The position numbers were made by a program, and so were the translations under genes. A DNA stretch of 64,000 nt from Melitaea cinxia (lineage: Eukaryota; Arthropoda; Insecta; Lepidoptera; Nymphalidae): assembly GCF_905220565.1 (NCBI RefSeq), contig NC_059416.1:2604001-2668000 (forward strand), given 5' to 3'. The notes beneath the pieces are model-generated. The model was not told the DNA's origin. It did not search any database and saw only the letters and a program-made list of their open reading frames with translations. This document shows positions 1 to 14,000 of the stretch, piece after piece. Each line of letters begins with the position of its first letter. Position 1 is the first letter of the stretch.

Positions 1-2238
1 TTGCTTAAACCTCTAAAATTATCAGTGTTTCTCTACTATATTATGCATGTATTATACATATACACCTTCCTCTTGAATCACTCTATCTATTAATAAAAAA
101 CCGCATCAAAATCCGTTGCGTAGTTTTAAAGATCTAAGCACTTTTACTTTTTGATTTTGTTTTATACAATTTTAAGGTTGATAAATTTAAAATTCATATT
201 AAATTTAGCCGACCCGGCGAACATTGTATCATAAATATTTCCGACTGTCTCCTACCTCAATAACTAAAATATTATAATAACATAAAAGCTTGTAAGTATA
301 TAGTTGCGTTTGCTCGCAAAGGAAAAAAAAAAACGACTGCAATTACATCGACCAGTAATATAACGTAGATTGACAAAAAAATATTTAAGTAAATCATTAT
401 TAAAGATGCTTAAAAATTACTTGCCCGATCCCGATCATATTTATATGGAACCACATGATAAGCACCAACTTGCGATTAAAAAAAGAATCATCGAAATCAG
501 TCCACCAAGTAATGTGATAACATACACAAAAAAATACAGTCGAATTGAGAACCTCCTCATTTTTCGGAAGTCGATTACAAAACCTAAAACACTTGGCAAA
601 TGAAAAAATAAAATGAATGAAGTAATTAACTATTGATAACAACCGCTGGGAATTTTTTATTAGATCAATTTATATTTGCGTGACACTCAATAACATTTCA
701 TTTTTAACCAACTTTCGTAATTACGACATCACTTAGCGAAATATAATTTTGTTATACGTAGACGTACATATATATTCGTTGATGTTTTAGTAATTAAACG
801 TAAAAGGTAACTCATAGAACTGGTCCCCGAGCGATTGATATTAATTAGAAAATAATTACTCCAATTTATACTCTCGACGGAGCGCCGACGTATGCGTACA
901 ATGTCTGTGTCACATTTCAAACGTTTTTAATTTCTTTTTTTTTTTATTCAGCCAGTAACTTTTTAATTGTGGGCGATTATCTCGTACTTTCTAATCGTTG
1001 AACTTTTTTTACTTGACACTTTTTTTGTTGCACTACTATCAACTTGAATACCGAAACATATGATATTATTGTACAATTATTTAAAAAAAGAGGTAGGGCA
1101 CAGAAGAGTATATTGCTCAATATCTGAAGCAGCCCGAATGGCGAAGCTCGAGTGGGGAAGTTTAGTTAAAGATTGTTGTTCTAAGTTGTTGCTTGATAAT
1201 GAAAGCATAACTTTTTTTGAGTCTATAATATTCAACTGAGTTTGTTGTCTCAACTGCACTGACCATTCTTCTTCGTGTCTTCTCCATCTTAACTTACTAA
1301 TTAGGTATATATATATATAGTATCATAGTTCATGTATTGGCAGAATTAACTGACATAACTGGCGAAACCCTCTAAGTACAAGAACTGTTTTAATCAAGGA
1401 ACTTTTATTTAAGAAAAAACCTACGTTGATGAAAAAAAAAAAAAAAGATTTGTTTTTCTACTAATCCAATAATAGCGGTAGGATAAATTCCGTCGCATAT
1501 TTTCAAATCATCAAGCAAATCCCTTGAAACCTCATACATAAAAAATCTATAAAGGCCCTTTCATAATGTCGGCTTCCTCGCTTCGTTCGCAGTCGATTAG
1601 GGAATAGACCCGGATTTAGATAGGAAGCTACATCTTAAATATAATAAACTAACAATGAAGTATCTATTGCTTAAGCCTTTTAAGGTTCCGTACCTCAAAA
1701 GGTAAAAATTGATCCCTTATAGGATTACTTTGTTATTCGTCTGTCTGTCAAGACCCTTTTTCTTAGGAACGCGTGGAGCTATCAAGCTGGAATTCATATC
1801 AAATACTCAGGTCTACTATCCATTAGAGCTGTGAAAAATCAAACTTCTTCTCTTCAAGCCATCGCCATCAAAAGATACAGTCGTTAATGCTGTAAATTTT
1901 CGACACTCGCAAGGGAATCAAAACCTACAGGGTACTTCAACAATCAGTCAATATATTTTAACCAAAGATGAATTATCAAAATGTTATTAAAAAGCAAGAC
2001 TTGTTCTTGTGTCATAGTATTATACTGGCAGACGGCAAACGTTGTTCTGGCACATCTATATGTACCTCTATAGGGAAACGATTATCATCTACGGATATCA
2101 TAAATAGATTACTAATATTCTCAGTACTACCAAATATATACATTAAGAAAACGCCATAAAAAATTTCACGAGATTTTTATATATTAGATGAAATGGTGGA
2201 TAGCGTGCGTTGAATGAAATGCGTTTTTTCTATTTCAG
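1..2238 (+). other. Gprk2 intron, left edge of window
   Basis: Intron sequence upstream of the first visible exon. It holds an interspersed-repeat tail at 1-180 (same family as 5470-5690 and 45055-45310) and a degenerate copy at about 300-600 of a repeat ending 'cctcctc...gaagtcg' that recurs at 37385-37765 and 51095-51480. Short ORFs here have no recognisable similarity. Confidence 0.6.
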
Positions 2239-2351
2239 ATGTAGACTACGACTACGTGGTGGACCAGCAGCCTATCGGCAAGCTGTTGTTCCGGCAGTTC
2301 TGCGAGCGGAACCGACCCAACTACCACAAATACAACAGCTTCCTAGATGCG
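2239..2351 (+). CDS. Gprk2: Gprk2 exon: RGS-homology domain, first part
   Basis: Acceptor tatttcag; the first two bases complete a split Asp codon. Encodes DYVVDQQPIGKLLFRQFCER and ends at FLDA before a GTCAGT donor. The QPIGKLLFRQFCE core is diagnostic of the GRK RGS-homology domain. Upstream exons are outside the window. Confidence 0.93.
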
Positions 2352-5300
2352 GTCAGTACATCACACAGAATGTGAAATCAAAATCCAAAAAAAACGTCAT
2401 CTTACAAATTAAAATTTTTATTATCGTTAAGAGTGAAGTTACCACCGATTCGGAATGTAGATTTTGCAAAGAAGAATCGACAAGAAACTCGGCAGTTACT
2501 CGTTTGTAGTTATTTTTATGCTTAAAAAAAAACGGATTTTAAGTAATAAAATGCGAACATCTTCAACGTTACCTACGGTAGCAAAAAACGCAAATTAAAT
2601 TAAGTGCTTAATAATAATTTTTAGAATTTAATTAACTATAATTACTAATTATTCCAATTACTATTTATAATGACGATAAATTTGTTATTTTATACGATGA
2701 CTGTTAAGTACTGTTGTAATTTTTTTTTTTTTTTTTGTTATAAAACGGAATAAGCTGATATGATATTCAAAAATGTTTAGAATTCCTAATGTGTAGGTAA
2801 CACAAAAATAAAATCCTACATATTAGAATAAGCTGATTTCAATTTGTATCGACAAACTAGATGAGCCGGTGAACTTCGTATCACCTACATTTATTTTTGA
2901 AAAATATAGAGAAGACTTTCTGAACACACCTATAAATATTTGACAACCAAGTGACAATTTGTTGACAAATAATCAGATGTTTCACAGCGAGGAGAATTTG
3001 AATTGGAAAATTAAATTGTCGTTTTTACTATTTTCCGTTACTTAATCATATGTTTCTCGCCGTTTAAACCTTCATTAAGCTCCAAATCGGTCCAGCCTCT
3101 CTAGTTTTATAAAGACAAACGAACAGCTATAATATATATATATCCACCTGTAAAAAGTTGAGAACATACAGCACTTTTTGAATTTTTCTAATTATGCGTA
3201 TTTACTTAACTATTTCTCGTTTACCTACGTTGTATTACTTGTCGGTGTAATTGAAGTCGGTTATTTTTTTCGTTTCCGAGCAAACACAGTTATTTATAGT
3301 CGGCTTAAAAAAGTTATCAAAAACCTAAATATTCTTCCAAACCTACAAAATATAACATAAAACGCAATTTGACGTAAACCATTGAAACGTTAACTAATTT
3401 AATATTAACCGTCGGCCGGAGCGAGTATTTTATTTTTCATTTATTTATCATACAGATAAGTGCGGAACGTTTCAGTGGCAAGCGCGTGGGTAGGCGATAA
3501 TGATGAGCGCGTCAGATCGCATCGACGGTTGTACCTGGCTTACATAAGTTGACAAGTCGTTTTTTTTTATTATTTATTTATCATTTAATAGAAGATTAAA
3601 AATACCGTCAATACTTTATATGTGACATTGGCGAAATCATTTGTGTTCGTTTGGCAACATAACTGAGGTGGGCCACAGCAGGAAAAATCCGGCTCATAAT
3701 TTGGAGCAGCCCGACTGGGGAAGTACCTCGCCCTTACAGAAGATCACAGTTGAACAATACTGTTGGCTATGCTTTAGATTAAGAACCATCGAATATGTGG
3801 TTTGGGGGGGTGAAGGGTGGAGGGGGAGCTACATTAGGTAACACTGCCATCATTCGGAAACCAATGGTTATGGAAATGTCCCTGGTTAAAGTTTTAAGAT
3901 TAAAAGAAGAATTTAAAGCTGTTATAATTCCTTCAAGCTCCGCGTCTGACTCCACCTCCGGCGCTGCGGGAAGTGCCACTTATGCTCCGTGCTGCAGCTT
4001 TAACAAGCTATTTTCGAACAGGAGTACGTAAAAACGATCTCGACTGCAAGATCAACAAACGATACAACTCACGTTACTCATGCTCCGTTCTGCACGTTAT
4101 TTTCACATTTTACACATTATTTTCACATTTTACACGTTATTTTAACGTTTTTACACGGTTTTTTAGCAAATGATACAACTGATGTTTAACGACTGAGAGA
4201 TAGATGCTTTTAAAAAAAATGGCGCGCCACTTATCGTTTCGCTCCAAAGCAATGTAAGCTTAAATGCATTGTTGTTGTCTAAATAACTGTAGTAGGCAAA
4301 GATGTAAGACCATTACTCCTGTTCGAAATAATTTCTAAATAATACTGATTCACACAGTGTTGCGTTTCTGTTCAATGTAAATATAAAATAAAAATAAATT
4401 AAAAAATAAAAATAAAATATTTGCACCTTCGATAAATATTAGGTACAGTTTTATTAAAAAACACAACTAGTAGAGCTGGTGTCTATTTATTTTTTTCCTT
4501 AGTCATCGCCTTTTTTAATTTTTTTATACGCACGTCGTCTTGGCAATAATGGACACAAAAAAAAAAAAAAAAACAATTTAGTGCATTCGTTTGTACGTTA
4601 TACGTGTATATACAATGTTATTTTTTTATATCATAACTAGCTGGCTTGGCGAACTTCGTACCGACTTATTTTTTTTTATTTTTTTATTTTTTTTTTTGTT
4701 AATATAATAATTATTTCTATCGAAATAAAATATAGCCTATCTTTTAAGTTGGATCAAACTGCACACGGTATGCAGTTTAAAATCGGTTAAGTAGTTTAGG
4801 GAGTCCATCGCGGACAATTAGCGTGACGCGTAATTTATATATATTAAGAAGATTTCAGGTGTTACGTAAGTATAGAATTTGGCAACATAGTTGTTTGAAT
4901 TGTTATTTTAATTGCTTACATTAATACTGAAATTTGATTTTTTAATGATAATCTTAAAATACCTTTTTTAATAGTCACCATAAAATTTTAAGGTTATTAT
5001 AAAATGTTTTAGGTATACTTACAAGTCCTAAGATTCCATCGAGTTTATGCGCTAATGAGTCGCAATCAAAAGAAATGTTAATCTATATTTTAATATAACA
5101 TTTTAAATGTACCACAAGTTACGTTATCTCAAACTCTCGACTAAAACTTAAAAGGTAAGCCACGTAATTAAAAAACCGGTTAAGCGTGAGTCGAATACGT
5201 ATCTGACTTTTTTTATTACAAAGGTGGCCAAAAGCGCACGATCCGACTAGAGTTAGCAGATAACGCACATATGGCGCATTATCGACTAGTCCTGACACAC

Positions 5301-8300
5301 TCCAGAAGCTCTCGCTACCGTACTCACTACAGCATCGCTGTACTACTTGGTACCAGTGTTATTTAGCTGTAAGGTACTTCCCCAGTCGTGTTGCTCCATA
5401 TTTTGAACAAGATACTTCCTCCTATGCCCTATCTGAATATATTTTTAGTCATTCATATTAGTTTTATATGAATAACTAGCGATCCGCCCCGGCTTTGCAC
5501 GGTTGCAAAAACTATCAGTGTTCCTCTATTATATTATGCATGTATTATACATATAAACCTTCCTCTTCAATCACTCTATCTATTAAAAAAAACCCCCATC
5601 AAAATCCGTTCCGTAGTTTTAAAGTTTTAAGCATACATAGGGACAGAGAAAGCGACTTTGTTTTATACTATCTAGTGACTAGCTAGTAGATTCTCAAAAA
5701 TTTGGCATAGAAGATTTTGATAGTGTGAAGTGGGATAGAGAAGACACAAAGGAGAGTCAGCCGTTCGTTTAAAATTGCAAACTCAGTTTTATATTCACTC
5801 ACTTCAGCCTATCGTAGTCCACTACTGGACATAGGCCTCCCAAGTTGGTGCCAAGCATCCCGGATTTCCGCAATCCTCATCCAGCCTACACCGGCAATCT
5901 TACGTAGATCGTCGGACCAGCGGGCTGCAGGACGTCCCACGCTGTCCAATTTTATATTACAGACCAATAAAAATAACAAACTTTCGCATCACAATATAAT
6001 TAAAATAGTAGTCTTAAATTAAATATTGTTTTAAGCTTGTTTAGTTAAGATAATTTTCAATTTTATTTCAACATAAATTGTATGTCAATTTATAAGTTTG
6101 GACGCAATATACTATTTCTGATTACATGCAGTTGAATTAACACTTAAGTCAAAAGAAAAGCGTCAAAATATATTCAATTTAAATTAAAAATAGCAATAAA
6201 ACAATATAAAATGGAAACAAAAAGAAATTGGCTAAACAAATTATCAGGACTAACTTCGATCGCCCTTACTGTTTTAAAATTCGTCAATACCCAATTTAAT
6301 GTGTTAATTAGCATACGGATAACCAATGCTATTAAAGACCCAAACATCTTCATCCATACAAATAAATAAAATTGGAGCGTCTGTTTGTAATATTAATGTA
6401 ACCGCTTTTTACTAAATGCATATGGATGTATACTCGGTACATATACCAAAATAAATTTTTTTACAATTTTTGTGTCTGTCTGTCTGTCTTTTCCAGCTAA
6501 TGTCTGAAACGGTTGAACCGTAAGGAGTAACTTAGGCTACTTCTTTTTAGAAATTTATTTATTTTGTAACTACGACCTGGACCATATATTTTTTTGTTAA
6601 ATTTCACGCGGACGAAATCGCGGGACGCACAGCTAGTCATTTATATAATCTTGTCCAAAAAGCTTTACTGATAAAATATTTGTAAAGCAAACTAACTAAC
6701 CATGGATTAGTTTTAAAGTTTGGTTTCATTCGAATCAAGACGATAAAAATGATAAAGATGTTTGATTAATAAATAGTAGTTTGAGTAACTAAGGAGATTC
6801 TACCGATTCTTCTCTGCGGTCTAATTTGTAAAATGACGATTCAAAAACGCATTTCAGTGTAGTGAAGTAAAGCGATTCGTGAGATTTGATTTTTTAATTA
6901 TTTTTTAAATACTTACTATATGCACGTCTAACTTCTCTCCAGCAAGAAAACGCATCTCACTAAACACATAAATCGTTGTATGACATAAAACCTTTAAAAA
7001 CTTAATTTAAACTAATATCTCAGTAGTATTGTTTTTTTTTTATTTATTAGAGTCCAAAAATTATCACTCCACTGATCCTACGAATTGTCACTTTATTTAT
7101 GTAGATGTTAATTTGTCGTTGTTTTAATAAAATAAATATCAACACATTCTAGGCGGAAAGGTACGAGGTGGAAGTGGACGAGACTCGGACTGCCCTCGCC
7201 GTAGAACTCTTCGGACGGTACCTGAAGACAGAGGACGGGGAGGCGGTCACGGACGTCGTTCCACCAGATGTCATTGATGACGCGAGTAAGTTGCTCGAAG
7301 GTGAGTAGCCTGGTGAAGTTACGTTATAACACCAGAATACCATCTCCGAGTAGATATTTTATCCCGTAAGCCATAATCTTATTGCGTAATTCTAATGGTA
7401 GTTCTCATCTGTAAGTTAATGTTTATTTTTGCTAAGTCGCAACAGGACTTCATTTTTGATTCGGAAATTTGGAAAGTTTTCTGGTTTATCGAGGCAGCCA
7501 TTATAAATATTTTTATACCAATCGTCACTAGAAGTCGCGATAGAATTGGCAGTAGTGACTGCTGAAACGGGGACGACACTGGATAAAGCGTCAGGGATAA
7601 TATTATCCACGTCGGTGCTTCAAAATAAAATTGAAGGATGAGAGTCGAACTCCCCAGCAAACGAGCTTACCTGTTGGGTCATCCAGTGAAAGGAACCACT
7701 TAAGCGCGCTGTGGTCTGTATTGACTGTGTGAGTTTGATCGTTCTCTAAAATAGCATCGCCAATGTTCCAGGGCTACGAGAACACCTAAAGATTTGTATT
7801 TATGTTTCTGGTTGTGTTTCTTTATCACTCAGGATTTCATCCTGCTCGGGACCGTTAAATTGTAAAACGTTTATTTATTTTACTGTGAAAACAATTTTTT
7901 TTTATACCACTAGGTTAGCAAACAAGTGTAGGTCCGCCCGATGGTACGCGATTATCTATAGACGACTGCAAGACCAGTATTATCGCAAGTGCTTTGTCAA
8001 ACCGACTCCCAACCCACCTTAAACTCTTTGCTTACCTTAACCACTACAGGAACGAAGCTTTACTTGATAGCAGTATTGTTTAGCTCTAATCTACGGTAAG
8101 GTTGAAGTTCCTCCGCAGTCGGACAGCTCAAAAATTTCGATCAAAATAAATCTACTGTCCCCTACCTTAATATAAGTCACGTAGTAATGACATATCCGCT
8201 AACATTGGTGCGTTATTGCAGGCGGTTCAAAGGACATCTTCAGCGAGTGTATACGATGTGTGAAGTCATTCCTAGCGGGCGAACCCTTTGCTGAATTCGA

Positions 8301-11026
8301 ACACTCCATGTACTTCCATCGCTATTTGCAGTGGAAATGGCTGGAAGCTCAGCCGGTCACTCAACACACCTTTCGAATGTACCGCGTGCTTGGAAAGGGC
8401 GGCTTCGGAGAGGTCTGCGCTTGTCAGGTACTGTTTGCCAGCTATATGCACAGTTAGTGAATAAAATATACTATATTGAAAAAATCAAAAAGAAAATCAG
8501 AAATTCAAACGGGCTTCGAAATCTTTATCTCCTTATATATCTTATTCATCATGTATACTCTTAATATAGTATTTTTTATAAAAACTATTTATAGTTATGT
8601 ATGAAGCGTATTAGTTGGGCGTGGGATTAAAATGTTAGGAAGGTGAAGGATTTTAATAAGACCACATCTCGTGAGATGATTTTTCCGCCGGAAAAAACGT
8701 TCCTTCTAGTTCTCACTTGCGATTTTTCTTGATTATTCACTTTAATAACAGCTTTATTACACAATTAAGCGTGAGCATGCCATTCGAGAGAGTCCTTATC
8801 CATATATTTCTCAACACACATTGACACTCAATAGCTCATAAGTATTTTGAGAAGGACCTTCTTTCTGTGTTAGCTCAAGCTGGGCTCACTTCCTGTTTCC
8901 CATCCAAATTATTGTCAAGATTATATTTTTGCAAATTTTAATATGGTTTATGTATATAATGTCTTTATATACTTTTTTTTATAAACATTTCTTAAACTTG
9001 TTTCCTTAATTGGTATATATGTGGCAATAAATTTATTTTATTATTTAAAAAAGACGGCTTTTTGTCGAATTTACAAATTATATGGCAAGTTATAATAATG
9101 GCAACTAATGTAATATTGTCCTCAAAATCTACATTTTTGTTGACCACATTCAATTAATTTGTAGTAAACAAAACTTTTATATCTAATACATAACTTCATA
9201 CACTCTGCAGTAAAAACAATGTATAGTTTTAACTTACATGTTCAATTTATACTTTGAAACATATAGAACAAGGTTTACCGAACAAAGTTTGGTACTCATG
9301 TTTAAGTTAATAACAACCATTGTGAACAATGTTCCAGGTACGCGCAACGGGTAAAATGTACGCTTGTAAGAAGCTGGAGAAAAAGCGGATAAAGAAGAGA
9401 AAAGGGGAGGCGATGGTGTTAATAGAGAAGCAGATATTACAGCGGATTAATTCTCGCTTCGTTGTGAACCTTGCGTACGCGTATGAGACTAAGGACGCGC
9501 TCTGTCTCGTACTCACTATTATGAATGGTGAGATTTATCACTTTATTGTTTTTCAACGTTGGATGGAGCGATCACTCATTTATTCTTTCAGTTATTCATT
9601 TATTCATTAAATCATACATTTATTGTCCGTATTTTTCTTTCGGTAAGGGGTTTGTTTACATAATAAGACTTATTTTTGGATGGAGCTTAGGGAATACATC
9701 CGCCAACCTGCAGTGGAGCAACGTAGTGGATTAAGCTCTGAGCCTTCTACATGGGAAACGAAGCCAAGCGAATACGCAGCAGTAGGATATTATAGGCGGA
9801 ATCATCATAATATACATTATTATTATTATTATTACAGGCGGTGATCTAAAGTTCCACATCTACAACATGGGTGGTGCGGACACGGGTCTAGGGCTGGAGA
9901 GGTCGCGTTTCTATGCAGCCCAGGTCGCCTGCGGACTCGAACATCTACACAAGATGGGCATCGTCTACAGGTGACCTTGACTCTTTGTTGTTGTTTTAAT
10001 TAATACCCACAAGAAATTATCCTGCTCGAAATCTGGAACAGTCTTTAGGGAATGTGCTATTTAACTGATGAAGTACTAATTAAAATATTCGATATATCTA
10101 CCGACTTTTTACTAAAGAAAAATAACAATATAAAACAATGTTTACGTAGCAAAATATACAATAGAATTAATAAATTGTAAAACGTAACTTATGAAGAAAA
10201 ATTCAAAATACAAATCCTTGACATGTATCAAAAAATATTTTAATAAAAAATATAAATTGAGGTTTTATTATTAAATAGTTAATATATGTGTGGATACGCC
10301 ACAAGTCTAACTAGGGAATTACCTCGATTTTATAGAGGATCAGAAATAAATTTATCCATCAGTGTCGTGTTTCTATGGTAAGGGTAGGGTCGGCAACGTG
10401 TTAGCGATACTTCTATCGTCGCAGGCAGGCAGCTATAAGCTATGGTAATCGCTTACCATCAGGTTAATTTTACGCTTGTTTACCAAACTATTTTGTTCTT
10501 CTAACCAGACTCGGAGTACGGATACATATAGTACGGCTAGCCGTGTCCTGCGGTTTCACCCGCGTTAATTTTAGGAAAAAATAGCCTTCCGCAATAAATA
10601 GACTTAATTCTAACTAGTTAATCCTGAGATTAGCGCGTTTAAACAAAGTTTTTAGATTTATGATCTAATTCTAATACGTAAAATTCTCGTGTCTCGGTGT
10701 TTTTTGCCAAACACCTCCGAAACGGCTAGACCGATTTTTATGAAATTTTGTTTGCATAATTAATGGGATAACACAGTTCCACTACTACCTTGGAACTTAA
10801 AAAGCCGAGCGATGGCGGGATAACCATCCAACTGCTGGCTTTCAAATACATCGGTCGCAGACGGGCAGCAGCGTCTTCGGTGAAACAAGGTCAGCCCTGC
10901 GGTTACCAACCCGTCTGCCCAGCGTGGTGACTATGGGCAACATACACGAGTTCACGCCATTTTTGGTGCGAACTTGTGGAGGTCTATATCCACAAGTTCG
11001 CACTTTCGACTGTGATAGGTTGAAAA

Positions 11027-11072
<46 letters not shown>

Positions 11073-14000
11073 ATGATGATTGTTTGCCAACATTTATTTT
11101 CATACATTTCAACAGATATGTACCCTTATATGTTTAATGAAAATGATCCAGTACATACGCAAGATAATTCATATATCGACATATGTCTGACAAATTAATT
11201 AATTAATGTAATTAAGTTAAGAAGGTAAGTTATTGTTGTTCTGCGTAAGCCGTTAATTGTAAATTATAACATCTAATTGCTTACGCGCTCATGAGACAGT
11301 TATCATAAACTTTTGACGTTATCTATTCCAGGGATTGTAAACCGGAGAATATTTTACTGGACGATGCTGGTCATGTCCGTATCTCCGACTTGGGGCTAGC
11401 TGTGGACGTCCCTGAGGGGGGAAGTGTGAGGGGGCGGGTCGGGACGGTGGGGTACATGGCGCCCGAGGTAACTATTAATAATAATAATAAAGACGTTTAT
11501 TCACCAAGCATAAAAAATAAAATAAAAATATTCCTTAAAGTCTAATGTCAGTCCACACCTTTACAAATCGATTTGAATTACAATCGATTACGTACACCGT
11601 ATAGAACTTCATAAAACCTTATAAAATATGGACAAACATAGACCAAATTCTTATAGATCTCATAACTCGGTATAAAATTTTTGACTGCATTTGTCCATAT
11701 TTTATCATTTTGTGAGGTTTTATGTGATTTTTTCCATTGGGCATCTTCATTTGTTTTTTTTATTAAATATGTACCAGTTCATATCAAAATCTAATGTGTT
11801 GCTTCTGAAGTTTAGAAGACTAAAAAGTCAGACATCTCCTGTGTCTGATTCGTGTAAATCTCTGTTAGCTGTCTCCTCTCGTTTGTTATATCTATATAAA
11901 GAAATACTTATAGAATCTCTTTAGTTAAACTTTGCCACGCCTGGCTGGCTGTCATTGAAGTTTGAAGAGAGATAGAACGGTGTCAGCATGAATTTTATAA
12001 AATTTATTTCGAATTATTAGAATTTGTGAGGAAGAGTATTTATAGAATAAAATACTTCAAATGTTTTTGTACGTCTTCTACAGGTTATAGACAATGAGAG
12101 GTATACGTTTAGTCCAGATTGGTTTTCATTCGGTTGTCTCGTATACGAGATGATAGAAGGTCGGGCGCCGTTCCGCGCTCGCAAGGAAAAGGTCAAAAGA
12201 GAAGAAGTCGATAGGAGAGTTAAGGTCAGTGTATACCTTAAAATATTCTTAAACCCTCACAGTAGGGTACAGCAGGAAACTCCCTGCTCAAAATATGGAG
12301 CAGCCTAACTGGGGTAGTACCTCGCCCTTACAAAAGATCACAGCTGAACAATACTGTTGGCTATGCTTTAGATTAAGAACCATCAAATATGGGGTTTGGG
12401 GAGTGAAGGGTGGAGGGGGAGCTACAAGTAATTTTCGAACAGGAGTACGTAAAAACGATCTCGACTGCAAGATCAACAAACGATACGTGAGTTACGTTAC
12501 TCTTGCTCCGTTACGTAGCTTTCACACGTTATTTTCACATTTTACACGGTTTTTTTACCAAATGATACAACTGATGTCTAACGACTGAGAGATAGATGCT
12601 TTAAAAAAATGGCGCGCCACTTATCGTTTCGCTCCAAAGAAATGTAAGCTTAAATACATTGTTTTTGTCTAAATAACTGTAATAGGTAAAGATCTAAGAC
12701 CATTACTCCTGTTCGAAAATGACGTGTGAAATGTAAAAATAACGTGTGAAAGCTGCAAAATTCTTCTTCTAATCTCAAAACTTTAAACATGAATATCTCC
12801 ATAACCATGGGGTTCCGAAGGGTGCCAGTGGTACCGGAGAAAGCGCCCTCCCCCCTTCCCCTAAAATTCGATGGTTCTTAATTTAAAGCTTTATCATACT
12901 GTTTTCATGCAGTGTTACGTTCCTGTTGATGAGTAAAGTGACCAGAGCTCCTGGGAGGATTGTGAGGTAGGGTCGGCAACGCCCTTGTGATGCATCTGTT
13001 GTTGAGCCGTACGCTTGTTTGCCGACCTAGTTTATAAAAAAAAACCCCACATGTTATAAATACGTGTACGTATGTTGTGTTGGTGACTTATAAAACAGAT
13101 ATTTAATACCTATTTTGTGCACCACTAATTGTCAATTTTTGTATTATAGTTATGTCTTTAATAATGAAACCTTACATTGTATCAACACGAATGTGATGTA
13201 AAAAATCACAATTATAACCCGATCGCTATCGGTAGCTAATGCCGTCGTCAATCTAACGGAGTTACCTTTCGTACGACGGCAGCACGAGCAGGAGAAGTAC
13301 TCGTCGAAGTTCAGCGAGTGCGCGCGCGCGCTGTGCGGCGCGCTGCTGGCCAAGAGCGCGGGCGCGCGCCTCGGGGCGGCGGCGGGCCGGCGCGGCGCCG
13401 CGCAGGTCAAGCAGCACCGGTTCTTCACGCGCCTCAACTGGGCGCGCCTCGAGGCCGGCCTGCTGGACGCGCCCTTCGTGCCCGACGTGAGTGGCCACAG
13501 ACACACACGCGCACACACACTCCACACCGGTTCTTCACGCGCCTCAACTGGGCGCGCCTCGAGGCCGGCCTGCTGGACGCGCCCTTCGTGCCCGACGTGA
13601 GTGGCCACAGACACACACGCGCACACACACTCCACACCGGTTCTTCACGCGCCTCAACTGGGCGCGCCTCGAGGCCGGCCTGCTGGACGCGCCCTTCGTG
13701 CCCGACGTGAGTGGCCACAGACACACACGCGCACACACACTCCACACCGGTTCTTCACGCGCCTCAACTGGGCGCGCCTCGAGGCCGGCCTGCTGGACGC
13801 GCCCTTCGTGCCCGACGTGAGTGGCCACAGACACACACGCGCACACACACTCCACACCGGTTCTTCACGCGCCTCAACTGGGCGCGCCTCGAGGCCGGCC
13901 TGCTGGACGCGCCCTTCGTGCCCGACGTGAGTGGCCACAGACACACACGCGCACACACACTCCACACCGGTTCTTCACGCGCCTCAACTGGGCGCGCCTC

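Larger units (their letters stand above)
2352..7152 (+). other. Gprk2 intron with several mobile-element fragments
   Basis: A 4.8-kb intron. Recognisable pieces are a SINE tail at 2755-2835, a composite repeat at 3665-4380, an interspersed repeat at 5470-5690, an RTE-type LINE 3' end at 5795-5945, and at about 6440-6640 a repeat ending 'cgcggacgaaatcgcggg'. The remainder is AT-rich with nothing recognised. Confidence 0.6.

Noticed and set aside
10842..11093. ORF with a poly-His stretch on the minus strand
   Set aside because: The His run is the (GAT)n tail of a SINE-like repeat read in reverse.
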